Shown piece after piece: positions 10,255 to 22,181 of a DNA stretch of 64,000 bases. The DNA is taken from contig BSBM01000151.1 in NCBI GenBank assembly GCA_027924585.1, forward strand, positions 11,069,501-11,133,500, in the 5' to 3' direction. The position numbers were made by a program, and so were the translations under genes. Every line of letters starts with the position of its first letter. Position 1 is the first letter of the stretch. This stretch comes from Larix kaempferi. Lineage: Eukaryota; Streptophyta; Pinopsida; Pinales; Pinaceae. A model generated the notes under the pieces. That model worked only from the letters and a program-made list of their open reading frames with translations. It had not been told where the DNA came from and searched no databases.

Positions 10255-12973
10255 TGTAAGACCCCCAACCGGGTCTCCTTTAACTTTTATATACAGTCAT
10301 ACATTTTGTCTAAATTTCTGTTTCTGTTTGTGGGTTTGTGTTCAATTTCAGGTCTGTAAAAAAAAACTATGACAATTACATTTGCAGGTTTTGAAATTTA
10401 TGTATTTACTGTTCACCTACTTCTAACCATTTATGTTTGTGCAGGTGTAACAACTAATACATGTGTATTCAATCACGAATTTACCATCTATTAAAAACTT
10501 GATAAAATGATAACAGGGTTAGAAATTGCTTAGTATACCTTTAGGAGAAATACCTGTAGGTAGCTAGCAGATTCCCTTTTCTTGCTGTCCCCGTTTGCCG
10601 TTTCTCCTTGCCTTTTTCCCTGCAGTCAAAATCCCTCCCCACAGTTCCCCACAGTTCTGAAACTCAACAGCCAAACCAGTTTTGCCACCCTGCCAACTGG
10701 CGAGGTCTCGCCGACCACCCAGCTCCAAAGGTACCCCTTTGGACCCCCGAGCCCAAACCGAGTACAAGCCTAAACTGTTCTATCCCTTTAAAAAAAACAA
10801 ACTCCAACAAATCCCCTCTTAGCAGCTCTCCTCTCCCAATTTCTGCTCTGCTCCACTTCTCCAAAATCCTAAAGTAGCCAAAAGGATCCCCTTCTCCTCC
10901 CCCCTTTCACCATCTTATACCAAATTTGCCGACTCTTCCCATTACTACCCTTATCCCTAAATTAAATTTCCTCCAACCCATTCAGCCCTCAACTTGGACT
11001 TGGACTTTTAAATATTAAATTAATATTAAAAGTGTTGGTTGGGTCACTTCTCAACCGTAACCTTTAATTCAATTAAATTTAATCATTTATTTAATATAAC
11101 AATTTTAAACATATCCTTATTCATATTTCAACATTTGACCATTTAATTAATAAATAATAAATGTTATATACATATTATATAGTTTAAACTTGCCTGCTTC
11201 CCCATTTAATTTAATTAACAGTAATTATCAAACCATTAATTACAATTACCTAATCATTTAATTAATGGTTTCTAATATTTTTAATATGTAAATTCTCTTT
11301 AATTATAAATTCACTAATTCAATTTATTAATTACCAATAATAATCCCGTTTTCTAATTAATCTTAAGCATGATCCTTATAAAACTAATGATTTATAACTT
11401 AATTCTTATCCATACCTCTTAATTAATTATCTAACCTTGCAATTAATATTTACTTATCAAATTAATACTACTAAATTTTACATTACAATAATCATTTAAC
11501 CATTTTAACCCTTAGTTTTTACTAAACATCTCATTAGCATTCGATTAATCATTACTAACTAGGTTGCATTATTTTACTACATAATTTAACCGTAACTTGT
11601 TTATTACTCAGCAATAATTAATCATTAATGTACAATAATTAACATTAATCAACATTAATAACCTAAATTGACAGTAATTAACATTAATCTACATTGTTAG
11701 CCTTAATCATCATTACTAACTTTAATCGACATTATTAACATTGATCAACAATAGTTAATTATGAAACGACAATAATTAACATCATTATTCAACAATGTTT
11801 TACACAATTTATAAATATGTAGGCGAGTTATGTAAGCGTAGCTACTGCTTACATACCTCGCGTAAGTACACTAACAATAATAATTCACGCACACCGATCA
11901 TAATCACGAAACTTTATTATTTACTGACACATGTTTTAACATAGTTTGCAAGGTACAATCCTTTAACTAACTGAAGTCTTATTAGTTACGACAATTCATA
12001 CATTTCTGAGTTACGACACATACTCAAACAAGGGTTTTACATACCTACAGTTAGATCTTGTTTTCACCCCTACTTCACACTACACCTATCTACCTACATC
12101 ATTACTAACTTCCACATCCTATCCTGTCCTCTGCTGGACTACCCTGGAATGTCAAGTCATGACCGGTTCCAGCTAGAACCCGTAAGCGGAAGTGTCGACT
12201 ACATCGACCAAGCTTCCCCAGCAGGCAACCACCAGTCATCATCACACACCTTGGGGAGCGCGCCGTAGCACAGCCCTCCCATGACTCTGGGTTTCGGGGA
12301 TAAACAGTGGGTAAAGCCTCCACCCCCCTAATGGAACAAGGGATTATGTCTGCTCGACATAACAACAGCGTAGCACTTGTACTCGGTCTGTCATCGTATA
12401 ACCGATCTGGGCGGTTGAGTTTCCTGAAACCCTACCCCACCCATGTCATAACATACATCATAATAAACAGCATAATAACCATATGAAAGTAAATAATGCA
12501 TCACTCGCATACCATTTTATCTTTCGAAGTCCGTGTCCCCGAGGCCCTCCCACCTCGTAGGATCCAGCTATCACTTAGCCGTTTCAACCTGTAAGTCAGT
12601 CCTCGACATACAATATAGAATATCGTGCATAAATCCTCGATATGTACACACATATATTTCATCATAACATAACAACAATAAACTCATTCATTCGCCATGC
12701 ACCTGGCATAACATTCATTATTTCATCATATGACTGTAATGGTATCCACGTACCCATCATTCAATAAATTCCATATATTTGACATAATTAACACATGATA
12801 CATCTCTAAACATGACTATCGATCATAATACTATCATCATACACACACATATATATATCGGCAAAATAATAGAACCATATGTCCACAGTGTCGTCAACCG
12901 ACGAGGTCTCACAGTCAAATAAATACAACATATAATAGTAGTTCAGGTAGAAATGTCAAAACGGGGTGTTACA
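10255..12973 (-). repeat. 5' LTR of the Tekay element
   Basis: This 2719-bp LTR is collinear with 293-3011. On the element strand it starts TGTAACACCCCG at 12973. The DNA to its right (12974 onward) is unrelated, so this is the outer edge of the tandem unit. As the 5' LTR it should hold the promoter for gag-pol. Confidence 0.95.
10913..10921 (-). promoter_or_regulatory. Candidate TATA box in the 5' LTR
   Basis: The minus strand reads GGTATAAGA, about 2.05 kb into the LTR, which would leave roughly 650 bp for R and U5. The same site occurs at 951-959 in the other LTR. It is chosen by motif and position only; other AT-rich sites exist. Confidence 0.2.
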
Positions 12974-14919
12974 GTTTTCCATCAAGGAGGTTAGGTACTC
13001 CACAATATTCAATTTCATCGAGCCCAAGTTGTTGGGATTTTATAAGCTATGTTTCCATTTTAGCAAGTGTGCTCATTAGCCTTTAAATGAAAGTGGCAAA
13101 AAAGTATGGATAGTATTTTGGTTAAAAAGAAAGACAACTCATAATTATGTGAATTGCATGACCTTTAACACTCATTTAAATTTATGGATATCGACATACT
13201 TAGTTAAAAATGTATTTGCACATCGAATGGATCTGAGCTATAATGAACCTATAGTTTCAATACGTATATGTGTATTTCACCTTAGATGCATTTCAAAAGA
13301 TAAAAGTATTCCTTAACCGAGTACATGGATTTTAAGTGTTACAAAATATTCTTGATTCCTCTAATGCTTTTGGTAGATCCCTTTAAGGATATCCAAAGTA
13401 TTATGATAGAATTCTTGAGGGAATTTGTTCCATGCTTGGACTTGTGGTCTCCTTGGAGCCATTGAATTATGGATTTCTACCAATAGAAAATTAATTTATT
13501 GTAGATTATATAAAGCTTCCATTATTTATGGATTTTTTTGTCTCTGGGAGATCATCATTGCATCTTGAACATAAATTGGGTACACTGGTTTCTAACAACA
13601 ATCAAATCGTAGTAGAGGAAAAATTGAATAGAAAAGGGTAACCATTTTGAAATGTACTCATAATATGAGTTTAAAAGGCGGTGATATTAGAAGGTAACCA
13701 TAATGCTTGGACAAGGATGCATTTATGAAATGGGAAACTATCATTTCATCAGTGGGATCAACCATATTGAACTTTGAAGTCATTGTATTCCAAAACCTTA
13801 TCCATTCATTTAGAAATATCTCAATCTTCCATGGCGATTATACTTTGTAGTGGTCTTGAATACTATCATGATCAACAAATCCATGATCCAGGGCCTAAAG
13901 CTACTACAACAAAGCACTGAAGATGGTGGTTGAATTAGAAATGAGGATTGAAGAAAACTCCACAGGGTTATGATGGACAATAATATACAATAATTGATAC
14001 AACTGTCGAGGCAAATATTTGTGTGTTTCTATTGGCATTGTTTCTATTGGTCTTCAATACAAATATTATATAATTGATTGTTTTACAAATAGTTAACATT
14101 ATTTTAATACTCCTTCCATTTTATTAAAAAAATAGCAAAAAACAATTTATTTCTTCAAATTCTATTAAATATATAAAAATTAAAACCATTGGTTAATTAA
14201 TTTTTCAATTATAAAATATGTGTTTTAAATTACTAAAATTGAGATTATATGATTATCAAAATCTATAAATCTATAATTACTAAAATATAAATATTATATA
14301 ATTTTTTTTTTTTACAAATAGTTAACATTAATTTAATACTCTTTTCATTTTATTAAAAAATAACCAAATATCAATTTCTTCAATCATAAAATACCAAGCA
14401 CAATAAAGCTTGTCATTCCATCTCTTTTAAACAATTAGAAAAAATAGTATTTGCTTTATACCATAAAGTAATGAAACTTCAATTTCTCAATCAATTGAGT
14501 TGCTTTGAAGTTTATTTAATTAATAATCAAAGCAAAAAGAGCCAAATTGTGAATAAACCAAATGAAAGAAATGGATTTGTACCATCACAAACAAAAATTA
14601 AATAATAAACCATGTAAATCTTATAGATAATGCCATATATATTGCCAACATTTTGACCACCTATTGGAATGATCAAATGATTCTCATTGCAAAACTACTT
14701 CCTCTTGCTTTGCTTTTCATGCAAGTAGCATCCCTTCCTTCAATCGCCCGTGCAATCGATCAACTACCCCCACACAGGACACTATAATTTGGGACATCTT
14801 GAGGTCTCTAACTTATCCAACCATATACAGTGTTCATCAACAACTTCCACCGATTATAACTCACAACACCTTCCACCTCTTATAACTCACAACCCTCATC
14901 AGCATTTACCTTTTAAAGC
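12974..14919. other. AT-rich intergenic DNA
   Basis: No gene, LTR end or domain was recognised between the Tekay edge and the LRR pseudogene. A segment at about 14061-14137 recurs at about 14289-14365 (offset 228) with several changes. The rest is unique-looking AT-rich sequence. Confidence 0.5.
14061..14365. repeat. Two-copy direct duplication, offset 228 bp
   Basis: The blocks beginning AAATATTATATAATT at 14061 and 14289 share about 75 bp, including ACAAATAGTTAACATT and CATTTTATTAAAAAA. They differ at scattered positions and in the length of a T-run. Confidence 0.7.
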
Positions 14920-15540
14920 TTTGTCCCCAAGTATGCTCTTCAGCTTCCATCATCCGACTGTGCACAACATCTCCAAGGATACCATTGTTTCCATACTTGG
15001 AAACTCTTCAAACTTGGAGCACCTAATAACACATACATTTCAAAGCTTTGTTTCCTACGCCAATCCTCATATCCTCTTCAGCTTCAGACATCCTGCTGTG
15101 CAAAAATCCTCCAAAGAAACCAATGTTTCTATACTTGGAAGTTCTTCTAAATCACACCACCAACTAACATCTAGCTTTCAAAGATTTGTACATTGCGCCA
15201 ACCCCATGATGCTCTTGAGCTTCGCACATTATCTTGCACACAAATTCTCCAAAGATACCATTGTTTCCATACTTGGAAACTTCTCTAACTCAGAGGACCC
15301 ACTAACATGTAGGTTTCGAAGCTTTGTCACCTGCACCAACCCCCGTATGCTCTTCAATTTCACACATCCTTCTACCCACAACTCCTCCAAAGAGACCAGT
15401 GTTTCCATATTTGGCATCTTTTCTAACTCCAAGCACCATTTAACACTTACGTATCGAAGCTTTGTCAATTGCTTGAACCCCTTGATGATCTTTAGTTGCA
15501 CACATCCATCTTCCCATAACTGCTCCAAACATACCAACAA
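14920..15540 (-). pseudogene. NLR-type leucine-rich-repeat exon, copy 1, decayed
   Basis: On the minus strand the exon opens after a CTTCTGCAG acceptor at 15541 and encodes leucine-rich repeats of the plant TIR-NBS-LRR type, e.g. LTKLRYVSVKWCLELEKM and LVSLEELWVEGCVKLKSI. The modules are 46 residues (two repeats) long. Their start motif recurs at 15405, 15267, 15129 and 14991, exactly 138 bp apart, so no indel has occurred across four modules. The frame is open from 15585 to 15229, then broken by several stops (TAA near 15226, more to the left). Such repeats sense pathogen effectors in intact NLR proteins. No TIR or NB-ARC domain is visible nearby, so this is a truncated relic. The exon upstream of it lies at 22943-23220, beyond an inserted copia element. 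Confidence 0.85.
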
Positions 15541-15639
15541 CTGCAGAAGTGCATACAAGAGAAAAATGTTCACATGTTTCAACAAATAGAGATACTTATA
15601 TGAGAGTCATGATTCTCATCTACACATTTGCGGTGTGAT

Positions 15640-16323
15640 TGTTAGGATATCTCATCATTCAATTTTGTACTTTGCATGCATGCATGGATTCTACATGCAT
15701 CCGCATGCTGCCCAGTCATCAATATGGTACCTCCAGCACCTAGTCCTTAGTCTCCCAGCACTCAGGATCTACTTTCCACTCAGTTTAATCCCTCCTAGCC
15801 TGTCATGCAGCCAATTCTCACCTTCGACTGAAGAAGGGCTCCTTTCTCACCTACCAGTCCAGCTACACTTCAGTTATCACTCTGATTTACCTCTGATTGA
15901 CCCATAACTGATGTTATCACTCCGATTGACCTCCGATGAGACATGACTGATAGTTCTGAGTGTAATTAAGCCCTCATGCGCCCTCCACTGAGACTCCATC
16001 CCTAGATTAGTGCCACTCACCATCAGTTACACTTATTAGACTCAGTTAGACTCAGTTTGACACCTATTTGACAGTGACTTGTGCATTGATGACCACCATT
16101 GATTGATGATGAAGACTCCTAGTTGGAGCCAAGCTATGCCATTCAGTTAATTCGAATGACCTCCTTAGTTAATTCGAATTGCTCACTCATTGTGACAGTA
16201 TTGTATTGTATTTTCACCCTTATTGGGGATGCATGCTTTTGCACAGTTTACACCATGTTTTCTGAGTTTCATCTATTGTGATTGATTTAATTGTTCATTA
16301 GATATGTTGTGACTAATTTTACA
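15640..16323 (+). repeat. 5' LTR of copia element 1
   Basis: The 684-bp LTR begins TGTTAGGATATC and ends CTAATTTTACA, directly followed by the primer site. It differs from the 3' LTR by many substitutions and small indels, including the near-end segment around 16220, so the insertion is old compared with the Tekay element. Confidence 0.93.
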
Positions 16324-16336
16324 TGGTATCAGAGCC
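16324..16336 (+). other. Primer-binding site of copia element 1
   Basis: TGGTATCAGAGCC abuts the 5' LTR and is complementary to the 3' end of initiator tRNA-Met. Confidence 0.92.
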
Positions 16337-16715
16337 ATTGCAGGGACAAGATCTCTTTTCTACAGGTGTTCTACAAGAAGATTTGAGTGAATTTGCTCAA
16401 AATTACTGAAGTTTTGGCATGAAAGATCTCATGTGCATTCGCTCATGTGCATGCAAAGCAGAAAAATACACTCCAATCCACTCCAATCCACTCCAGAAGT
16501 TTGAGTTTTCCACATAATTCCTGGATTTGATACATTGGACCCATTCAACTTGTTTGATCTCCAATCCTTGGTGTGATGCAACTCTGAAAGGGTGGATTGT
16601 TCAACCTTACTGTTCTTGTTTTGATTGTGATTTGTAGGTTAATCATCTTCACCAATTGCATTTGCTCTCTTGTGTTTGACAAGTTCTTCTACATCAAGTG
16701 CACTCGCTATTTGAG

Positions 16716-17498
16716 ATGGAATACTCTTCTTCCAAGCCAGTTCTTACTCCCTTCAATTATTTTGAATGGAAAGATGATATGGAGATTATATTATGCTCAA
16801 AAGGGTTCTATAGAGTCACTGTTGAACTCGAATTGGAGCCAAGCACATTGTCAGAAAGAACCAAACACTACAATAAGCCTGATGAAGCTTATGGTCTCCT
16901 TTGCCTCTCCATTTCCAAGGATCTTCACTTCCATCTCAGCGGATTGAAGACACCAAAAGCAATATGGGAGCAACTTGACAATCTCTTTGGCAACCAGGAC
17001 GAGCTTAGGGCCTTTCAATTAGAGAATGAATTGATTGCTCTTAGTCTTGAGAATTTCGAGACCATCAATGAGTTTTTCACAAGATTCAAGCACTTGTCAT
17101 TATAGTTGAAGAAAAGTGGCATTGTGAAAGAGGATAAGCAATTGATCCTCTCCATTCTCACAAAGCTTGGGAAAGATTACTCGGTATTTGTCTCTACTTT
17201 CAATTCCGGTTGGCTAACTACCACGAATTGGAAGATGCCTACCTTGAATGCCTTCATTGAGTCCGTCACAAAAGAGCATGATAAGTTGATTCAAATGGGG
17301 TCCATAAACTTCAAAGATTTAGCCCTCTTTGCTCAAGGATCCAAGAACTCGAATGGTAAAGGAAAGCAAAGGAAAGAGAAGCCCAAATTCGAGCCTGCCA
17401 AGCAAAGAGATAAAGGCAAGCAACCAGAAGCACCATCCGGTTCGAGGCACAAGCAGAAGGGTAAAGAGGGCAAGGAAAAATCTAAATGTTCATATTGA
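16716..17498 (+). pseudogene. gag: Copia element 1 gag (UBN2-type), two stops
   Basis: The likely start is ATG 16716 (MEYSSSKPVL). The product has the copia gag core (FNYFEWKDDME, GLKTPKAIWEQL, FFTRFKHL), which forms the particle around element RNA. TAG at 17103-17105 splits it. The second half ends in a Lys-rich stretch and KCSY, followed by TGA at 17496-17498 where the next residue of a zinc knuckle would be expected. The frame continues after the stop with GFHTESSC, a degraded knuckle. No frameshift is seen. Confidence 0.9.
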
Positions 17499-18908
17499 AA
17501 CCGTGGATTTCATACTGAAAGTTCATGCATGAAGAAAACAATAGATCAAATGGCCCTCCTTTCAGAAAAGAAAAACATATGTCTTCCTGACAGTGCACAG
17601 AAGAAGGAAAGGAATGATGATCATGAAAGAGGTCAAGCACTCATGGCAACTGTTTCGAAACCCACCACTCTACCGATAGATTCTGGTGCCTCGAATCATA
17701 TGGTTGCAAACATTGACTCCTTCTCTTCATTCGATCCAAGCAGCTCCATCCCCATCCATTTGGGAGATGACTCAAAAATTTCTTCAAAGGGTAAAGGTAC
17801 CATCCATGTAGAGCATGGAAGCTTCCAGAATGTTCTCTATGTGCCTTCCTTGGCTTCAAATCTACTTTCTGTGTATCAAATGACACACACCGGTGAACCG
17901 GAGCAAGTTACATTCAGCCCTAACATAGTTGAAATTTCTGATATCAAAAGTGGAAGACTTATTGCAGTTGGAAAGGAAAACCACACTGCAAAATACTATG
18001 AGTTTTCTCACTTTGTGCCACTTGAAAAGCCCACTGCTCTCCTCACTCATGGAAACGAGGTTAGTAGGATTTGGCATGAAAGGTTTAGACACCTTAATTA
18101 CAAGTATTTGCTGCTGTTACAACATAAATCCATGGTTGATGGTCTTCCGCAACTCCGTTCCTCGAAGGGAATTTGCCCCGGTTGCATTATTGGGAAGCAC
18201 GCTGAGCACAGGTTCGACCGCGGAAAAGCTAGCAGAGCTTCTACCATTTTGGGCCTCATACATTCTGATATCAGTGGTCCTCTGCCAAATATGTCCATGA
18301 ATGGTTCAAGGTATGTTTTGACATTCATCGATAACTTTTCCCGCTTTACTTGGGTATTTTTTCTCAAAAACAAGTCAGAAGTGCTTGGAAAATTCAAGGA
18401 TTTTAAGGCTTCTGTTGAGACCGCCACTGAGAGAAAGATCAAAGCTCTTAGATCTGATAATGGCGGAGAATATATCAAGACTGAGTTGCTGCAACTTTGT
18501 GCCGAAAGCGAAATTCAGATCCAACATACAGTTCCCTACACACCCTAGTAGAACGGTGTAGTGGAAAGGAAGAATTGGTCACTGAAAGAGATGGCTATCT
18601 GCATGCTTGAGTCAAAAGTTTTAGCTGCAAATCTTTGGGTTGAAGCCATTAATGTTGCTGTATATATTCAGAACCGAGTTTCACATTCATCCATGAAAGG
18701 TAAAACTCCTTTAGAAGCATTCTTTGGTCGCAAACCGGATGTGTCCAATTTGAGGGTTTTTGGCTCCACTGCATGGGATAGAATTCCTTCTGATAAGAGA
18801 AAGTCTTTGGACCCACAACGTATTGAATGTATCCTGATAGGATATGGGGAAGAATCAAAAGCATATAAACTCATGAATATCAGATCCAAAAAGGTATTCA
18901 TAGAGTGA
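17499..18908 (+). pseudogene. pol: Copia element 1 protease and integrase
   Basis: The frame continues from gag. The aspartic protease motif is DSGASNHM near 17683. The GAG-pre-integrase zinc region (WHERFRHLN, CPGCIIGKH) is followed by the integrase core with HSDISGPL and RSDNGGEY as the two Asp sites. Two adjacent TAG codons at 18546-18551 stand where relatives have Gln-Gln, just before NGVVERKN with the catalytic Glu. The frame then runs to TGA 18906-18908, after a region typical of the integrase C-terminus (LRVFGSTAW). An intact product would cut and join element DNA into the genome; this copy cannot. Confidence 0.9.
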
Positions 18909-19207
18909 AGTGTGAAGTTTGAAGAACCGCTGCCAGATCTGAAGCTAGTTGAGGAAAACACTGTCGATCTGCACCCTCCACAAGAAGAAGATTCGAGTGA
19001 TTATGAAGAAAGAATTGGATCTGATATCTATGATATTATATCAAACTTTGACGGCCATGACATATCAGGTTCGGAATCAGACCATAATGATCCTCCTCAA
19101 TTACCGAAGTGGGCCCAAAACACTCTACAATCTACTGCTCCAAACATTGGAAATCCTGCTGATCCAAGGAGAACAAGAGAAGACTATCAAAGAGCAGGTA
19201 TGGCTCT
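18909..19207 (+). pseudogene. pol: Copia element 1 linker between integrase and RT
   Basis: An acidic low-complexity linker (EEPLPDLKLVEEN, SDYEERIGSD) leads toward RT, as in other copia Pol proteins. It is interrupted at 19207 by the nested solo LTR and resumes in the same frame after 20809. Confidence 0.8.
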
Positions 19208-20804
19208 TGTAATACCCCATTTTGACCCTTAGGATATATTAGCTTTTAATGTAAGTATTGTATACATGTGATGTATGTTTTCCTAGCGTGGATCTCAAGG
19301 CCAAGGCCTCGCTAATGGAAGCTCGAATTTTATTTAAAAGGCAAGTATTAGACATTATGTTACCCATGTGCTATTTAGCCATGGAACATTGTAAAAATGA
19401 TGCAAATAAACATCATGCAATAAAATACCAAAACTGACTATGGAGGCAACGAATGAGAAGGGGCCATGTGTATCCACTAGGGAGTGGTGAGGGGGTTGTG
19501 GGATTGAGCCATAAGCTGCCAAATGTCACCTTGAGAATCCATTTGACCTTCCTTGATGACATTTATTTCTGTTGTAAGGAAGTAGTTGAAGATTTCAATC
19601 CATGGCTTCAATGGAGCATGGGCAGCCCATAAATTCATATGGCAAAGCATGAGCTCTATTTTCTTGTACCACAAGTCACTCTAACTCATGGGAGTTGCTT
19701 CTTCCTCATTCCCATTCCAGTGTGGAAAAACCCAGCATCATTTTCCATCCAAAAACGAATTCCCAGCAGTGAGAAAAAACTAGAAATCGCAACTGTGAAA
19801 GAACCCACGTTTTGAAGAGCCATAAACGCCCAGAATTGGTAGTTGACAGTGAAATCCAATGGGGGATCCATAGGTATGAACCTTGGGGAGAATTTGGGAG
19901 CATTAGCTACCATGAAATCCATTGGAAAACCCAATTTTGATACCCCAGAAAACCAGTGATGGGATTGAGTTATTCATTGACAGAATGGTGAGAAATCCAA
20001 GTGTGGATGTTTGAACAGAGGATTGGATTGCTTGAATTTAGCTTGAGATGTATGTAGCTCTGTGTTTGAGCTCACTGGCTTAGCATCCTCCTCCTTTTAT
20101 TTTTGTATGCTTGATAAACCCAACTGTGTGTTGGATTAGCATGACCGTTTGAGTGAACCCATGGCTATGAGTGAGCCTGTCTAGTTCCTCCTTAGTGGAT
20201 ACACAACCCAGCTCAGGGGTGATCTCTCAGATGAAAGAATATAGGGTGGACGGAGATCTATGGTTGGGTGGAACGTTGCTCTCACATAGCCAGTTGTTGG
20301 ACAGCTTCATCTCAAAGATAAGTAGTCTCTGTGGTTTAAATTATGATCATTATGTGTTATGTTCTACAGGTCTAATTATTCATGTAAATTGAATGAAATG
20401 ATTATCTCAAACTAGTTGGCATGAATCCTGTGCATAGCATGAGAATGAGATTGATTATTGTATGATTGTTTCATCATTTTGCCTGGAATAAATATGCTGA
20501 TGCATTCTAGTCCGTGTGTGTGTCAATATGGTTATTCCGATGTGTTTATTAATTGAGTTGTGTTAATTCCATGTTTTGCAATGTCTTAATTAATGACTAC
20601 TGTTTACATGCTGATTGCATGATGAAACTGTGTACATACATAGTGTTTAATTCCGTTGTGCTTGTTGAGTATGAATAGGTACGCACAAGTTTTATTTATC
20701 CATGCATTTCTTAGCGAATTTGAATGGGGTTGAGATTGTCAATAAGCCCGGTATATTTGTCACGTTTCCTTCCTTGCATCGGTTTGATGGAAGGGGACGT
20801 TACA
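19208..20804 (+). mobile_element. Solo LTR, gypsy-like, nested in copia element 1
   Basis: The 1597-bp insertion begins TGTAATACCCCATTTTGACC and ends GGGGACGTTACA. It is flanked by the 5-bp duplication GCTCT at 19203-19207 and 20805-20809. It contains no primer site, polypurine tract or coding domain, so it is an LTR left after recombination between two LTRs. The TGTAAYACCCC start is common in plant Ty3/gypsy LTRs, but its sequence is not that of the Tekay LTR in this window. Minor antisense open frames within it are not genes. Confidence 0.92.
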
Positions 20805-20809
20805 GCTCT

Positions 20810-22135
20810 TTCTTTTTCTTATCCATTATTATCTGAGAAATGTTATTTGATGATTGGTTCAGATCCCAAATCATACTATCATTCCCACCGAGATCCACGA
20901 TGGCAAACCGCCATGGATGAAGAGTACAATTCTCTTCAAAAGAACAATACATGGGAGCTAGTTTCTCTTCCACCTGGAAGAAAACTAGTTTAATGCAAGT
21001 GGATCTACCGCACAAAGGTTGCTGCTGATGGATCGATCAGAAAATACAAAGCTAGGTTGGTGGAAAAAGATTTCTCCCAAGTCCAAGGTGTGGACTACAC
21101 TAAGACTTTTGCACCGGTTGCAAAGATGGATTCCATCCGCCTAGTTTTGGCCATTTCTGCATCCAAGCACTGGGAAGTGCACTACATGGATGTGAAGAGT
21201 GATTTTCTACATGGATACCTTGATGAAGAGGTATATATGAAACAACCAGAAGGATACATATCAGATCCATCATTAGTTTGCAGATTGAAGAAATCTTTGT
21301 ATGGATTGAAATAGGCCCCAAGAGCTTGGTACGCAAAGATGGACTCCTTCCTTCTTTCTCAGAATTTCAAAAGATGCAAATCTGATCCTAATGTGTACCT
21401 ACAGCAAGTTAAAGGTAATTTGTTGATTGTGGTTTTATATGTTGATGATCTTCTCATTATTGGTAGCACTCTCCTTACAATTAACAAGCTGAAAACCGCT
21501 TTAAATCTAGCTTTTGATATGAGCGATTTGGGCTTGCTTAAGCAATTTTTGGGCTTGGAGATAGCTCAAAACTTTGATGTGATCACATAATATCAGCAAA
21601 AGTATGCTAAAGACCTGCTATTAAAGTTTAATATGGCAGAATGTAAGGCTGCTCCGTTTCCATTCCTCTCAGGAATCAGTCTTGAAGAGGGAAATACTAC
21701 ACCGCTTGCAAATTGCACTATGTATTGACAATTGATTGGTTCAGTACTATAATTGACACACTCAAGGCTTGATACATCTTATGTCATGAGTGTTGTATCA
21801 AGGTATATGCAACATCCCCATGAGCTTCGTTACTAGGAAGCCAAGCGGATCTTGCAGTATTTGCAAGGTACGAAACATTTTGGCATACATCATGCTGCAG
21901 ATTCTGAGCTAGATTTCATTGGTTTTACTGATTCAGATTGGGTAGGTGATAGTATAGATCGAAATTCCACTTCCGGATATGTTTTCATGATTGGACATGG
22001 GCCTATTTGCTGGTCAAGCAAAAAGCAGGCAGCCATTGCACTTTCTTCCCACTGGGTTTTCCCTCTTTCCTCACTTAGCTTATTTCAACATTTTTTGGAT
22101 TATTGTATTGGGGTGACCTTTGGTCTCAGTAACTA
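20810..22135 (+). pseudogene. pol: Copia element 1 reverse transcriptase and RNase H
   Basis: Coding resumes after the solo LTR with LLSEKCYLMIGSDPKSYY. RT motifs include WQTAMDEEYNSLQ, YKARLVEKDFSQVQGVDYTKTFAPVAKMDSIR (here in two blocks: KARLVEKDFSQ and DYTKTFAPVAK), YMDVKSDFLHG, and the catalytic VLYVDDLLI. RNase H shows GFTDSDWVGD and CWSSKKQAAIALSS, after which similarity stops; the usual EAEY segment and C-terminus are replaced by unrelated sequence. Stops: TAA 20991, TAG 21312, TAA 21588, TGA 21726, TAA 21750, TAG 21834. Confidence 0.9.
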
Positions 22136-22171
22136 GGGCCCTACATTTTATTTTTACATCATAGTATAGCT

Positions 22172-22181
22172 TGAGGGGGGG
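22172..22181 (+). other. Polypurine tract of copia element 1
   Basis: A run TGAGGGGGGG lies directly before the 3' LTR at 22182, the usual position for the plus-strand primer. Confidence 0.85.

Larger units (their letters stand above)
293..12973 (-). mobile_element. Ty3/gypsy chromovirus, Tekay/Del type, full length
   Basis: The element is 12,681 bp on the minus strand: 5' LTR 10255-12973, primer site 10236-10252, a 2.7-kb untranslated leader, gag-pol 7562-3051, a purine-rich tract at 3012-3024 and 3' LTR 293-3011. Each LTR begins TGTAACACCCCG and ends CTTACA on the element strand. I noticed only two differences between the LTRs (A1999/C11961 and G2344/A12306) and no length change, so the insertion is very recent. 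Tekay assignment rests on the pol order RT-RNase H-integrase-chromodomain, the long LTRs and the tRNA-Met primer site. Gag-pol has a single stop. The target duplication cannot be checked, because the outer left end lies outside the window. Confidence 0.95.

Noticed and set aside
14750-15589. 279-codon plus-strand frame
   Set aside because: It is antisense to the LRR exon. Its repeat pattern is the reverse complement of the 138-bp LRR modules.
19477-19934. Minus frames in the solo LTR
   Set aside because: They lie wholly inside the LTR; no domain.
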